50,664 nucleotides of DNA from Bacteroides sp. CAG:709 (lineage in GTDB: Bacteria; Bacteroidota; Bacteroidia; Bacteroidales; UBA932), in contig FR882185.1 of the NCBI GenBank assembly GCA_000434935.1, forward strand, positions 26,910 to 77,573, read 5' to 3'. Below, in pieces: positions 41,770-50,206 of the stretch; the stretch's first letter is position 1; every line of letters begins with the position of its first letter. The position numbers were made by a program, and so were the translations under genes. The notes under the pieces are model-generated. The model saw only the letters and a list, made by a program, of their open reading frames with translations. It searched no databases and was not told the origin of the DNA.

Positions 41770-42387
41770 CTATTTGTTTGAATTGTCAATAGACTTGATT
41801 ACTCTGCAAGGATTGCCCACGGCCACGCAATTGTCGGGAATATCTTTCACAACAACGCTGCCAGCTCCAATTGTCACATTATTTCCAATAGTCACATTCC
41901 CAATGATGGTTACATTCACTCCAAGTGTCACATTGTCACCAATCACAGGACGGTGTTCATTGTCACCATCACGCTTGTTTCCGATAGTTGTCAAATGACG
42001 ACAAGAAAAGTTTTTGCCAATGCTCTTTGCATTTATCTCTGTTGCAAACGGATGTGCGAAATATGCACCTTCTCCAATTGTGGTGGTCTTAGATATCACA
42101 AAGTATCTGTCCCCAGGCCTCCACCATCCTATTAATGACCCGATCACAGGCCCGACACGATGATAGAACAAGTTACGGAAATATCGGTCGGTGTGAATAT
42201 AGTAGAAAAACATTAGGCCATGGGGCAACTTTAATTCAGACTTGCCAATACATCTATCCAAATCAGAATTAACTATTTTCATGAGATTACCATAGCATAA
42301 ATAAAGCAATATGTGTGGGATATACAGCCAAGAGAGAGAGAGAGAGAGAATTAAATTGAGTTTATCTCGATTTTTCCTTTTATCCAT
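41770..42387 (-). CDS. Hexapeptide-repeat acetyltransferase (serine acetyltransferase-like)
   Basis: A 205-residue left-handed beta-helix acyltransferase. After a helical N-terminus, the hexapeptide repeats run from about residue 105 to 195 (TTTIGEGAYFAHPFATEIN, NVTLGVNVTIIGNVTIGNN in part, VTIGAGSVVVKDIPDN, VAVGNPCRVI). His residues in the HRPVIGDNV region and the FAHP motif match the CysE/NodL group. In a capsule locus it most likely O- or N-acetylates a sugar. Codons 13-19 are made of a (CT)9 tract; a one-unit change would shift the frame, so the enzyme may be phase variable. It is in frame as read here. Confidence 0.85.
   Translation of the reverse strand: MDKRKNRDKLNLILSLSLSWLYIPHILLYLCYGNLMKIVNSDLDRCIGKSELKLPHGLMFFYYIHTDRYFRNLFYHRVGPVIGSLIGWWRPGDRYFVISKTTTIGEGAYFAHPFATEINAKSIGKNFSCRHLTTIGNKRDGDNEHRPVIGDNVTLGVNVTIIGNVTIGNNVTIGAGSVVVKDIPDNCVAVGNPCRVIKSIDNSNK
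42331..42349 (-). repeat. (CT)9 dinucleotide tract within the acetyltransferase gene
   Basis: Nine CT units on the coding strand encode a Leu-Ser repeat at about residues 13-19. Eighteen bases keep the frame; gain or loss of a unit would not. Such tracts are typical slipped-strand phase-variation sites. Confidence 0.8.
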
Positions 42388-42422
42388 ATATGAGACATTA
42401 ATTGAGGACTTTTAATTCGCAC

Positions 42423-43679
42423 CTAATCGATTAAAGATTCAAACTCGGATTTTAGCCTATTCCTAAGTTGAACAATTTCAACATTCTTTCTAGCGTATTC
42501 ATTTGTTTTTATCGCATTCTCAACAATAATAGCTGGATTATCAATTAATGCCCTGACTACATCTATCATATCATTCAGATCATTCACAACAACACAGCCT
42601 GGAATTTTTCTCGAATAATCTATCGATGCAACGGAATCGGGCCCGATAGCCAGCATCATCGATCCAGACTGCATACAATCTGTAATTTTCGTAGAAAAGG
42701 AAAGTCTAACAACTTTCATCTGTTCTTCATCGAAAGACTCCACATGCAGTACAACATCGGCCTCCGTCATAATCTGCTTAATTTCATCGAATGGACGAGC
42801 TTTATGGAGAGTAGATGCGCCCTTTATATTCAATGAAACAAATGTGTCTTTGCTCACCGAAGTCCCCGAATATATATCAAGATGCGCTTTAAGGCCTCCA
42901 TCATTAATTTGATTAATTACATTTGCCAAAGAAACCAAAATTCTATCTCTATGATAAAACAAGTTACCTGCATACACAAACTTTATTGGTGAATTTACTT
43001 TTGCTTTCGGTTGACTGATATCACATCCTTTATGAAGAAGATAGAACGGCTTTCTGTATAACTTTTTGTACTCGTCACACATCCTTTCTGATATTGCATA
43101 GCATCTGTCTGACATGCGAGCAATCGCCATCAGCCGATTATTTTTCCCGCGTTGAAGTAAATTAAATGTAGAGGTGTTGCATCTATACAAATCGTCAACA
43201 TAATATGATATGATACGTGCAGAAGTGTTTTTCTTAACATACTTTAATGTATAATATGTCAATGGGTCACTTTGTCCAAAACAGAATACAATATCAGGAT
43301 TGCTATCTTGAATAAACTTCTTGAATGCACGATTTTTCCACAAACAAGAACCATAAGCACAATTGTACAACAATTCGAAAAAGACCTTGTACCGCTTTGC
43401 CTTATCAATCAGCTTCACCTCATTTGAAGTATTCTGCCTCATACGTGTTGAGGAGACACTAAAACGCCTTCCAATATTTTGAGGATTAAAGAGTTTCTTT
43501 ATAATGCTAATCGGTGAGATTGCATAGTATTCCTCGCAGACACGATTTTGTGGCATCGCCTCTCTGGCATAAATGCAATAAAACTTTGAATCTTCCCAAC
43601 CTTCAAAGAAATTAGATAAAGTATTACCACTTGCGATTCTGTCATCCCATGAGGCTTTGGTTACTACAAGTATATTCAT
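42423..43679 (-). CDS. Glycosyltransferase (GT-B, family 4-like)
   Basis: A 418-residue cytoplasmic enzyme of the GT-B fold. It starts MNILVVTKASWDDRIASGNT, has PDIVFCFGQSDPLTYYTLKY and ISYYVDDLYRCN in the first domain, and KFVYAGNLFYHRDRIL and ADVVLHVESFDEEQ with a final glycosyltransferase helix set in the second. Sequence is diverged from classic family 4. A sugar donor cannot be named. It is in line with the other capsule genes (35 bases from the acetyltransferase), and 118 bases of non-coding DNA separate it from the nuclease-like pair upstream. Confidence 0.78.
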   Translation of the reverse strand: MNILVVTKASWDDRIASGNTLSNFFEGWEDSKFYCIYAREAMPQNRVCEEYYAISPISIIKKLFNPQNIGRRFSVSSTRMRQNTSNEVKLIDKAKRYKVFFELLYNCAYGSCLWKNRAFKKFIQDSNPDIVFCFGQSDPLTYYTLKYVKKNTSARIISYYVDDLYRCNTSTFNLLQRGKNNRLMAIARMSDRCYAISERMCDEYKKLYRKPFYLLHKGCDISQPKAKVNSPIKFVYAGNLFYHRDRILVSLANVINQINDGGLKAHLDIYSGTSVSKDTFVSLNIKGASTLHKARPFDEIKQIMTEADVVLHVESFDEEQMKVVRLSFSTKITDCMQSGSMMLAIGPDSVASIDYSRKIPGCVVVNDLNDMIDVVRALIDNPAIIVENAIKTNEYARKNVEIVQLRNRLKSEFESLID

Positions 43680-43797
43680 TATTTTCTTCGTTTATAAACA
43701 AAAGCTATTCCGTCAATGTGAAAAGTATGACGAAAAGGTATTGCCTTCACACATTGTAAAATAAATCGATTATTTTTGCTTAACACTTAATTCTCTA

Positions 43798-44796
43798 TTA
43801 GAAAAAGAATTCGGTAGGTGAATGAAGAGTCTTTTTTGCATTGTTCAAATCTTCAAACTTCTTTAGCAAACCTTCAACTGGTAATCTGCATTCAAACGAT
43901 AAGTCCTGAAAATAGCTATTATCAACCGAAGAAGATACAAAAATATCCAAAGAAAAAGATGGCATAGACATACCTGACAAAGCACTTATAACAACATTAT
44001 CCATGCTATTAACACCCGGCACAATCACAAAAGAAGCCTTACTTCTGTATGGATATTTAGATAGTTGTTGAAGGTCTCGAAGCTCAGAAGAGAAAATCAT
44101 CATACTACTCTTAAATTGCGACTCTGGATAATTTTCACGAACTGCCCTTATTATATATTTATCCAATTCATCCTCAGGATAATCACCCTCTGGAACTTCA
44201 TTAATCAATCGTTCAAATCTCACCCGTTCATCTTTAACAACTTTATTATACATTTTATAGCGTTCCGTGAAGTCACGGAGATACACCATTTTTGCGGAAT
44301 GAGGAATGTTGTTGCTATCATTAAAAATAATATTAATATTCTTAACGATTTTCATTCCGTATGTAGATAGTATGCGGATAGTATCATCCATAGCTTTGAT
44401 GTGGTCAAGCACTTTTTGCATATTCTCCCGATTGATTGAAAGCATAGAAACTTTCTTGCATATAACAACCTTATCGTGTATCCAAGCAATCTGAAAGCCA
44501 ATTTTTGCGGACTCTTCCACTTCATTAACGAGCATTAGCAACAATGGGACATGAGTATTGTCATCATTAAGTTGAAGATTAAGAATTTCAGCAATGTACG
44601 GCTGATAAGCATTCGATTCATCAAACTTAGAATTCTTTACTTTTACAGCAAACGAAAGCCCTGTTTCTTGATCTAGAACAATCAAATCGAAAAGAGATGA
44701 GGAATGCTGTGTTATAGTCACATTCTCACAATATTTGTATAAAATGCTAACCGCAATCTGTGTCGTTCTCCAGTTTTTGTGTTCAACTTTATTCAT
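43798..44796 (-). CDS. PD-(D/E)XK-like protein, second gene of a two-gene module
   Basis: A 332-residue protein of no family I recognise. The N-terminus (residues about 8-60) has the look of a restriction-endonuclease fold: helix, then SSLFDLIVLDQETGLSFAVKVKN, with Asp37 and the K-x-K at residues 52-54 in the spacing of a D...(E/x)xK active site, although the usual acidic residue before the lysine is not clear. The remainder is mixed helix and strand with VRFERLINEVPEGDYPEDEL. Its start overlaps the upstream gene's stop (ATGA). It may be an effector or a partner subunit; its place inside a capsule operon is unusual. Confidence 0.55.
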   Translation of the reverse strand: MNKVEHKNWRTTQIAVSILYKYCENVTITQHSSSLFDLIVLDQETGLSFAVKVKNSKFDESNAYQPYIAEILNLQLNDDNTHVPLLLMLVNEVEESAKIGFQIAWIHDKVVICKKVSMLSINRENMQKVLDHIKAMDDTIRILSTYGMKIVKNINIIFNDSNNIPHSAKMVYLRDFTERYKMYNKVVKDERVRFERLINEVPEGDYPEDELDKYIIRAVRENYPESQFKSSMMIFSSELRDLQQLSKYPYRSKASFVIVPGVNSMDNVVISALSGMSMPSFSLDIFVSSSVDNSYFQDLSFECRLPVEGLLKKFEDLNNAKKTLHSPTEFFF

Positions 44797-45281
44797 AATA
44801 CGCTGTGAAATGATGTTTTGTAGCCATTAGTACCGAAATTGTCCCAGAAATTCTTCACATCTTGAATCAGTAAATCCAATGTTGCTTTAGAAACAGTTTG
44901 TTTTGTCTTATCTAACAAATGGGATACAGGCATTCCAAATGAATAACTCACAGATGTATCAAATGCTGGGTTTATATAAACTATTTCATTATTTACATCC
45001 ACGCTTGCAATATAAGTTGGTAGCGGTCTTTTTATCAATTCCACTAATTTAGAATTTGAAATCACCGCCTTGATATAGCCTGTTTTCCGATAATAGCCTT
45101 TTGTTGTACTCTTCACCTGGATAAGGAAATAATATGGCTTATCAGTATCTTCTAATTCCAGCAAGAAGTCCACTATCGGTGCCTTTTCTCCAAGAAAATA
45201 AACTTTGAATTGATAGAATTCGGAAATCCTTGTTGTAAATATTGATTCTCCCCGATCTCCAATTGCATTCTGTGTTGGCAT
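44793..45281 (-). CDS. DUF4365-like PD-(D/E)XK nuclease-fold protein, first gene of a two-gene module
   Basis: A 162-residue protein from the ATG at 45281 (a TTG 33 bases earlier is possible). The layout matches DUF4365 nuclease-like proteins: MPTQNAIGDRGESIF with the first acidic residue (Glu12), then PIVDFLLELEDTDKPYYFLI (Asp38), and QVKST (Gln55, Lys57). This is the D...(E/Q)xK site of the PD-(D/E)XK fold. The C-terminal half has LDKTKQTVSKATLDLLIQDV. The stop overlaps the next gene. Such proteins occur in defence islands; here the pair sits between two glycosyltransferase genes. Confidence 0.65.
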   Translation of the reverse strand: MPTQNAIGDRGESIFTTRISEFYQFKVYFLGEKAPIVDFLLELEDTDKPYYFLIQVKSTTKGYYRKTGYIKAVISNSKLVELIKRPLPTYIASVDVNNEIVYINPAFDTSVSYSFGMPVSHLLDKTKQTVSKATLDLLIQDVKNFWDNFGTNGYKTSFHSVL

Positions 45282-45345
45282 AAAACGATTCGATGTTATA
45301 GATCGTGCTGTCAAAATAGTGACATGAATCCACTTTATTGAAATA

Positions 45346-46290
45346 TTATTTACCCAAGAAAGGAAAAATTCGGTATAATCGTCCTTCTATTCGTCTAAAG
45401 AAATGCACAATAGGCTTTGGTGAAACTATAGAATAAATCAATTTCTGGTAGCCAATGTCCTCTGTTACAGACTTTGGATGTTTAAGAGGAAATTTCATCT
45501 CGTAAATAGGAGCAAAGAAAATACATCTGATAGCACGAGGTAAGGTGTTAAACTTGCTCGTCGTATGTGTAGCATCATTTGTAAGGCCAATGTTCTTAAC
45601 CATATTACAAGTTGGTACAATATTAAGACGATTATTTAAGTACATATTAGATCCAAGGATCCCTTCGTAATATGCTTTCCCAGATTCTCTTTGCTTCTTC
45701 CAAGTATTGAAAACTCGTTCGTAGTATTTTCCAAGAAGATTCTTAAGACAATATTTTTGGTATTCATCATCTACAAACGAATAATTAGAATCCCAAGTGT
45801 CAACCACCCGTTTCCATGACGCCCATCCTGTTATGGCCCCCGTTTTAGTGAAGATGTAGCTTGCATCCGTCTTGTCATAGTGTCCAAGATGGTTCATGCC
45901 GCAAATCATATTGATGCGTTCATCATCTTTATATCTTTCTAGAAGCTCCTCACAAAAATAGAAAAAACTGTTCGAGACCACATCGTCGTCCTCGAGTACA
46001 ATACCTCTATCCTCTTTTTCAAACATCCATTTTTGGGCTATATATTCAGATGGGTCACAGCCTACATTCTTATCTTGGTAAAAAGTATGCACATCGCATT
46101 CCCAATCAACTTGTGATACAATGTCTCGACATGCTTGTATCCCCAGTTTGTCAGATTCACAACGCGCACCATCCTGATAAAGATAAAGTTTTGTAGGCTT
46201 GACTTTTTTTACGCATTCAAAAACGTGCCTAAGCACTTCATCGCGACAGAAAAAAATCAATAAAACTGGAACTTCAAATTTCTTTTCCAT
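45346..46290 (-). CDS. Glycosyltransferase (GT-A, HlpA/GnT-I-like)
   Basis: A 314-residue GT-A type enzyme. It starts VPVLLIFFCRDEVLRHVFEC, has KLYLYQDGARC, and the metal-binding GIVLEDDDVVSNSFFYF (the E-D-D-D of this group), then INMICGMNHLG and GWASWKRVVDTWD. These features fit proteins annotated as HlpA-like or hemolytic-protein-like glycosyltransferases in Bacteroidota capsule loci. Sugar and linkage unknown. 10 bases separate it from the polymerase gene upstream. Confidence 0.78.
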   Translation of the reverse strand: MEKKFEVPVLLIFFCRDEVLRHVFECVKKVKPTKLYLYQDGARCESDKLGIQACRDIVSQVDWECDVHTFYQDKNVGCDPSEYIAQKWMFEKEDRGIVLEDDDVVSNSFFYFCEELLERYKDDERINMICGMNHLGHYDKTDASYIFTKTGAITGWASWKRVVDTWDSNYSFVDDEYQKYCLKNLLGKYYERVFNTWKKQRESGKAYYEGILGSNMYLNNRLNIVPTCNMVKNIGLTNDATHTTSKFNTLPRAIRCIFFAPIYEMKFPLKHPKSVTEDIGYQKLIYSIVSPKPIVHFFRRIEGRLYRIFPFLGK

Positions 46291-46300
46291 ATAATTTTAA

Positions 46301-47365
46301 TTATAAATAATGAGAAGGCAACTGCATCTCTTCCCAAAAAAATGCATACTCGCTACGAGTGCTAATAGCATAATAAATGAAGAAGAGATTTATACATAAA
46401 AACAATAGTTTTTTATATAATGGAGTGCGAGATATTGCTCTCGGGAGCAATACCAACACATAAATATTAAAATATAGAATAACACGCATAAGAGGACTGT
46501 CATTTCCAAGCAAAGGAATCCAAGCGAATGTAAGGCAATAAACATTGAACAAGCTCAATATCTTTCTGTCATCATGCTTTAATCTGTTCCACATAAACAA
46601 CGAAATTACAAAGTAGAATACGTCTAACAAAAGTGGAAGAGGAATTTCAATCGCCTCATAATCAGATGCAACAAGAGCCATATTGACAAAATAATTACGT
46701 CCAAATAAAAAAACAACGAACGCCAGACAATATAAAGAAAGCAGCAATCTATTTTTCTTAAACGAATGCAATATAGGAACTAAAAGTATAAATATTGATG
46801 ACTTATGTATCACAAAAGCCACTATGAATAATAAAATACATTTTCTGTAATCCTTATCAATAAATGCAAGCAAGAAAAGAATACTAAGGGCAACAGATAA
46901 CGTTTGTCTTAACCCGGTAATAGAATAGAATCCGTAAAACAAAGCTAAATAACCCATATTAGCAGTTAGCACTTCAATTATGTTACTACAATACCGAAAT
47001 AGCAACTTAGCATAAGCGTAAAAAAAGACTATAGCTATAAAAAATAGGAATACTCTGAAATCATCGGAGATTACCTGAAACAATTTTTCTAGTAACAGAT
47101 AGCCAGGATCTTTTCCATCGCCATATAAATACGTGTTAGGAAAACACTTAAACACCTCTAACCAAGTGGTATCTTTTACGGCTTCAAATTTTAAATAATA
47201 ATTGTATGTATCCTCACCTACCGCAACATTCCTAAGGGCCGATTGAAGGCCCAATACGATTGAAGAGAATGCGATATAACCTCTCCTGCCCCATTCTATG
47301 GAAGATTGATTGTAAAGCAAGTAACCAATAATTAATATCGCTACAAATAACAGCTTATAGACCAT
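46301..47365 (-). CDS. EpsG-family polysaccharide polymerase (Wzy)
   Basis: A 354-residue inner-membrane protein of about ten helices. The family signature is present: NVAVGEDTYNYYLKFEAV near the N-terminus, the FYSITGLRQTLSVALSILF helix and FIVAFVIHKSSIFILLVPIL. EpsG/Wzy enzymes join repeat units in the periplasm on undecaprenyl carrier. It marks this as a Wzx/Wzy-dependent locus, together with the flippase upstream. Very AT-rich coding sequence, as is common for wzy. 8 bases after the glycosyltransferase upstream. Confidence 0.85.
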   Translation of the reverse strand: MVYKLLFVAILIIGYLLYNQSSIEWGRRGYIAFSSIVLGLQSALRNVAVGEDTYNYYLKFEAVKDTTWLEVFKCFPNTYLYGDGKDPGYLLLEKLFQVISDDFRVFLFFIAIVFFYAYAKLLFRYCSNIIEVLTANMGYLALFYGFYSITGLRQTLSVALSILFLLAFIDKDYRKCILLFIVAFVIHKSSIFILLVPILHSFKKNRLLLSLYCLAFVVFLFGRNYFVNMALVASDYEAIEIPLPLLLDVFYFVISLFMWNRLKHDDRKILSLFNVYCLTFAWIPLLGNDSPLMRVILYFNIYVLVLLPRAISRTPLYKKLLFLCINLFFIYYAISTRSEYAFFWEEMQLPSHYL

Positions 47366-47373
47366 AGTAAATC

Positions 47374-48576
47374 TTATATAAGATTACGATACAATTCCAA
47401 ATATTTCAAATAGTTATAATTCTTTTCAAAAGTCAGATTTATCCATGAGATACATTTTTCCTTAAAGTATTCTTTATCCTTAGACAAAACTTCAGACATC
47501 GCATCCCACATAGCCATTGGACTTCCATTATCAACAGCGAAGCCACATTTGCCATCTACGGTTTCTTTTACGCCAGTATTAGAATATGTTATGACAGGAG
47601 TGCCGCAAGCCTGAATTTCAATATTCAAAAGAGACAGCGATTCCTCACGAGTACAATTTACCATCACATCTGCAGTACTATAAATATCACGAAGTTCCTC
47701 GCGAGAAGAGACAAAACCAATGTTAATCATTTTATCTGTAAGCCGTTTTTCATCACAACCAATTCCAATAAAAACCATACACATTTCTTCGGATAGATGT
47801 GTGGCAAAATAGTTGAAAGTATCTTGATTAATATCTGAAAACCATTTATTCGCCGGTGCCAAGATAATTTTTTTATTTTTAAGGTTGTACTTTTCTCGGA
47901 AATCAGATTCTACTGGGTGAAAGAAATTAGTATCGACACCATTATAAATTGTCATACATGTGGCATCTTTAAACACTGTTTTGCGTGCCTCTTCGACTAT
48001 CCAATTGGAAACTCCAACACATGCCAAGTTACTAATGTTACCAAACAGACTCTTACGATCAGCTAGCATTCGAGATGAACTATCCCATAAATATGCTGGG
48101 ATTTCATCATAACGATGAGGACAATTACCACAAGCCTTCAGCCACTTATCGCAACCTACACTAGTATAATGAGAACAGCCACCCGTGTAAAACCAACAAT
48201 CATGAAGCGTAACAACTAGTGGTATGCTTCGTTTTGAAGCATATTTTAGCAGCAGAGGTAAATTGATATAATTACCATGAAGGTTGTGAAGATGGATAAT
48301 ATCAGGCTTATATCGTTTCAGAAATGATATAAACTTTAGAGTTGACAGTATTGAGAAATAGCCTTGTTTACCACTAATACGTGCTAAAATAGCATGCAAT
48401 TTATTTGAAATGAAATTTCCCATTTTATAGCCGTCATCTACAATAGGATTGCTTCGCGAATATGCGACAACGCATTCCATTCCCTTCGTTACACACATAT
48501 CATGTAAATCCTTGACTATAATACCGGTACTTCCGTACCCATAGCAGGCATTGATTTGAACAATTCTTATTGCCAT
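47374..48576 (-). CDS. Glycosyltransferase family 4
   Basis: A 400-residue GT-B enzyme. The N-terminal domain starts RIVQINACYGYGSTGII and includes DIIHLHNLHGNYINLPLLL and VVTLHDCWFYTGGCSHY; a cysteine cluster (GCDKWLKACGNCPH) is typical of this WcaC/TuaC-like subgroup. The C-terminal domain has KKIILAPANKWFSDINQDTF, FIGIGCDEKRL, and VNCTREESLSLLNIEIQACG (the E-x7-E region). Donor sugar unknown. It overlaps the flippase by 10 bases. Confidence 0.86.
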   Translation of the reverse strand: MAIRIVQINACYGYGSTGIIVKDLHDMCVTKGMECVVAYSRSNPIVDDGYKMGNFISNKLHAILARISGKQGYFSILSTLKFISFLKRYKPDIIHLHNLHGNYINLPLLLKYASKRSIPLVVTLHDCWFYTGGCSHYTSVGCDKWLKACGNCPHRYDEIPAYLWDSSSRMLADRKSLFGNISNLACVGVSNWIVEEARKTVFKDATCMTIYNGVDTNFFHPVESDFREKYNLKNKKIILAPANKWFSDINQDTFNYFATHLSEEMCMVFIGIGCDEKRLTDKMINIGFVSSREELRDIYSTADVMVNCTREESLSLLNIEIQACGTPVITYSNTGVKETVDGKCGFAVDNGSPMAMWDAMSEVLSKDKEYFKEKCISWINLTFEKNYNYLKYLELYRNLI

Positions 48577-50087
48577 GACTTCATCGTTCTTAATATCCTT
48601 TTTACTGGAGAAAGAAATAATTCTTTTTCATTCTTATCCATCGCAAAAAAATACATCACCAAAATATATAAGCAGAAAAAACAAGTCCCTTTAATAATGA
48701 AGCCAAACCAAGAGTCTATACATACTATCGCATTTATTAGAAGTCCCAAGACAAGACAAAATACCAATGGTATTAAAAGATTAATAAATGTACCTCTAAA
48801 AAATGCTATTACATCTATATGTAAATCTTTATAAAAGATGATATCCATTCCAATAGTTCTGATCAGATAAGCAATAAATATTGATATGCAAATGCCCAGA
48901 GCTCCCAATATTGGGGCTATGAAAAGAGCCAATACTATATTGACAAGAGCCATTAATATATATACTAGGGCTAATTTTTTTACCTTATTCTTTGCAAATA
49001 TTGTTTGACTTCCGATTTCTTGTGGCAACTGGAGTAAACAAGGTATAATTACAAAAATGGCACACAAATAGCTATCTTTGAATTCATCACCAACCCATAG
49101 GTGAATAAAGTGTTTGCCTAAGCAAATTACACCAAAAACTATCAGTGCCGTTATATATATTTGAATGCGTCCAATTTTCACCATCAAAGGAAGCACATCA
49201 CCATCATCATTAGAGACAATTCTTGATACTGTGGGCAAAAACATACCATTAATGGCATTTGCGAATGTATATGTATAACCTTCCAAAGTTGTGGCAACAC
49301 CTAGTATGGCGATAGCTGTGGAGCCAGACAATGCGCCTAAAATACTTGGGGCGATATTAAATATAAAACGTTGAGCTAATGACATTATTGTTACCCACCC
49401 GGAAAAGCTCACAATTTCCTTAAACTCCTTCGCATCAAAGAATCTCACGCTTATACCTTGAGGCGTATTTTTTTTTATGCAAGTAATCTTCAATGCAATC
49501 ATGACAAGACCCGCAATTGCATTTACGGATACAAGGGAATATAAACCACCATCCAAAAGCAAGCAAACTGACATTGATAAAACAATTATTAGTTTATGTG
49601 CGACATCACATAACTTGAGTTGGATGAACTTTTCATGAGCCGTAAGCACTCCATTAGCTGGAATAAATGGGAATGAAACAACCGAATAAATAGCCGCTAT
49701 TATATATACAATCTTGAATTTATCTATTTCGGCAGGAGTCAACTCTTTATATATTTCTGGAATAAAAAAATATACCCCAAGTAAAACCAACGTCATTACT
49801 ATGTCTATAATTATATACAGGCGACATATGAGTCCCATACAATTGTCTGCTCGATCTTGGCGTCCTTCAGCAAGATATTTAGCAATGAATCTTGTCACCG
49901 CAGAACTAAGTCCAAAATCAAATACGAACAAAGATATCACAGACATAGCTAAGGTATAGAGACCGAAATTCTCTCTTCCAATGGAATGTATCATCCATGG
50001 CGTATAGAATAATCCTGTCAAAACATTAATACCTATCGCTATATAGGATGTCAATGCCCCAAGTTTAAGTTGACGAGAAGATGTCAT
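48567..50087 (-). CDS. Wzx-type oligosaccharide flippase
   Basis: A 506-residue inner-membrane protein of the polysaccharide_synt/MATE-like superfamily, with 12-14 helices. It starts MTSSRQLKLGALTSYIAIG and has FYTPWMIHSIGRENFGLYTL, FDFGLSSAVTRFIAKYLAEG and WVTIMSLAQRFIFNIAP, all standard for Wzx-like flippases, which move lipid-linked repeat units to the periplasmic side. The ATG at 50087 is preferred to an upstream TTG. Nine consecutive A residues on the coding strand (49468-49476) encode KK in the middle of the gene. It overlaps the following glycosyltransferase gene. Confidence 0.9.
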   Translation of the reverse strand: MTSSRQLKLGALTSYIAIGINVLTGLFYTPWMIHSIGRENFGLYTLAMSVISLFVFDFGLSSAVTRFIAKYLAEGRQDRADNCMGLICRLYIIIDIVMTLVLLGVYFFIPEIYKELTPAEIDKFKIVYIIAAIYSVVSFPFIPANGVLTAHEKFIQLKLCDVAHKLIIVLSMSVCLLLDGGLYSLVSVNAIAGLVMIALKITCIKKNTPQGISVRFFDAKEFKEIVSFSGWVTIMSLAQRFIFNIAPSILGALSGSTAIAILGVATTLEGYTYTFANAINGMFLPTVSRIVSNDDGDVLPLMVKIGRIQIYITALIVFGVICLGKHFIHLWVGDEFKDSYLCAIFVIIPCLLQLPQEIGSQTIFAKNKVKKLALVYILMALVNIVLALFIAPILGALGICISIFIAYLIRTIGMDIIFYKDLHIDVIAFFRGTFINLLIPLVFCLVLGLLINAIVCIDSWFGFIIKGTCFFCLYILVMYFFAMDKNEKELFLSPVKRILRTMKSWQ

Positions 50088-50206
50088 ATTATTAACAGTT
50101 GTGCCCAAGTGTAAAAAATCAGTTAAACGTCAATCAAATTATCCCTATAAGTGCTTCTGCAAATTATTAGCATTTATGTTAAAGGATTGTTCTTCTTAAA
50201 CAGGAT

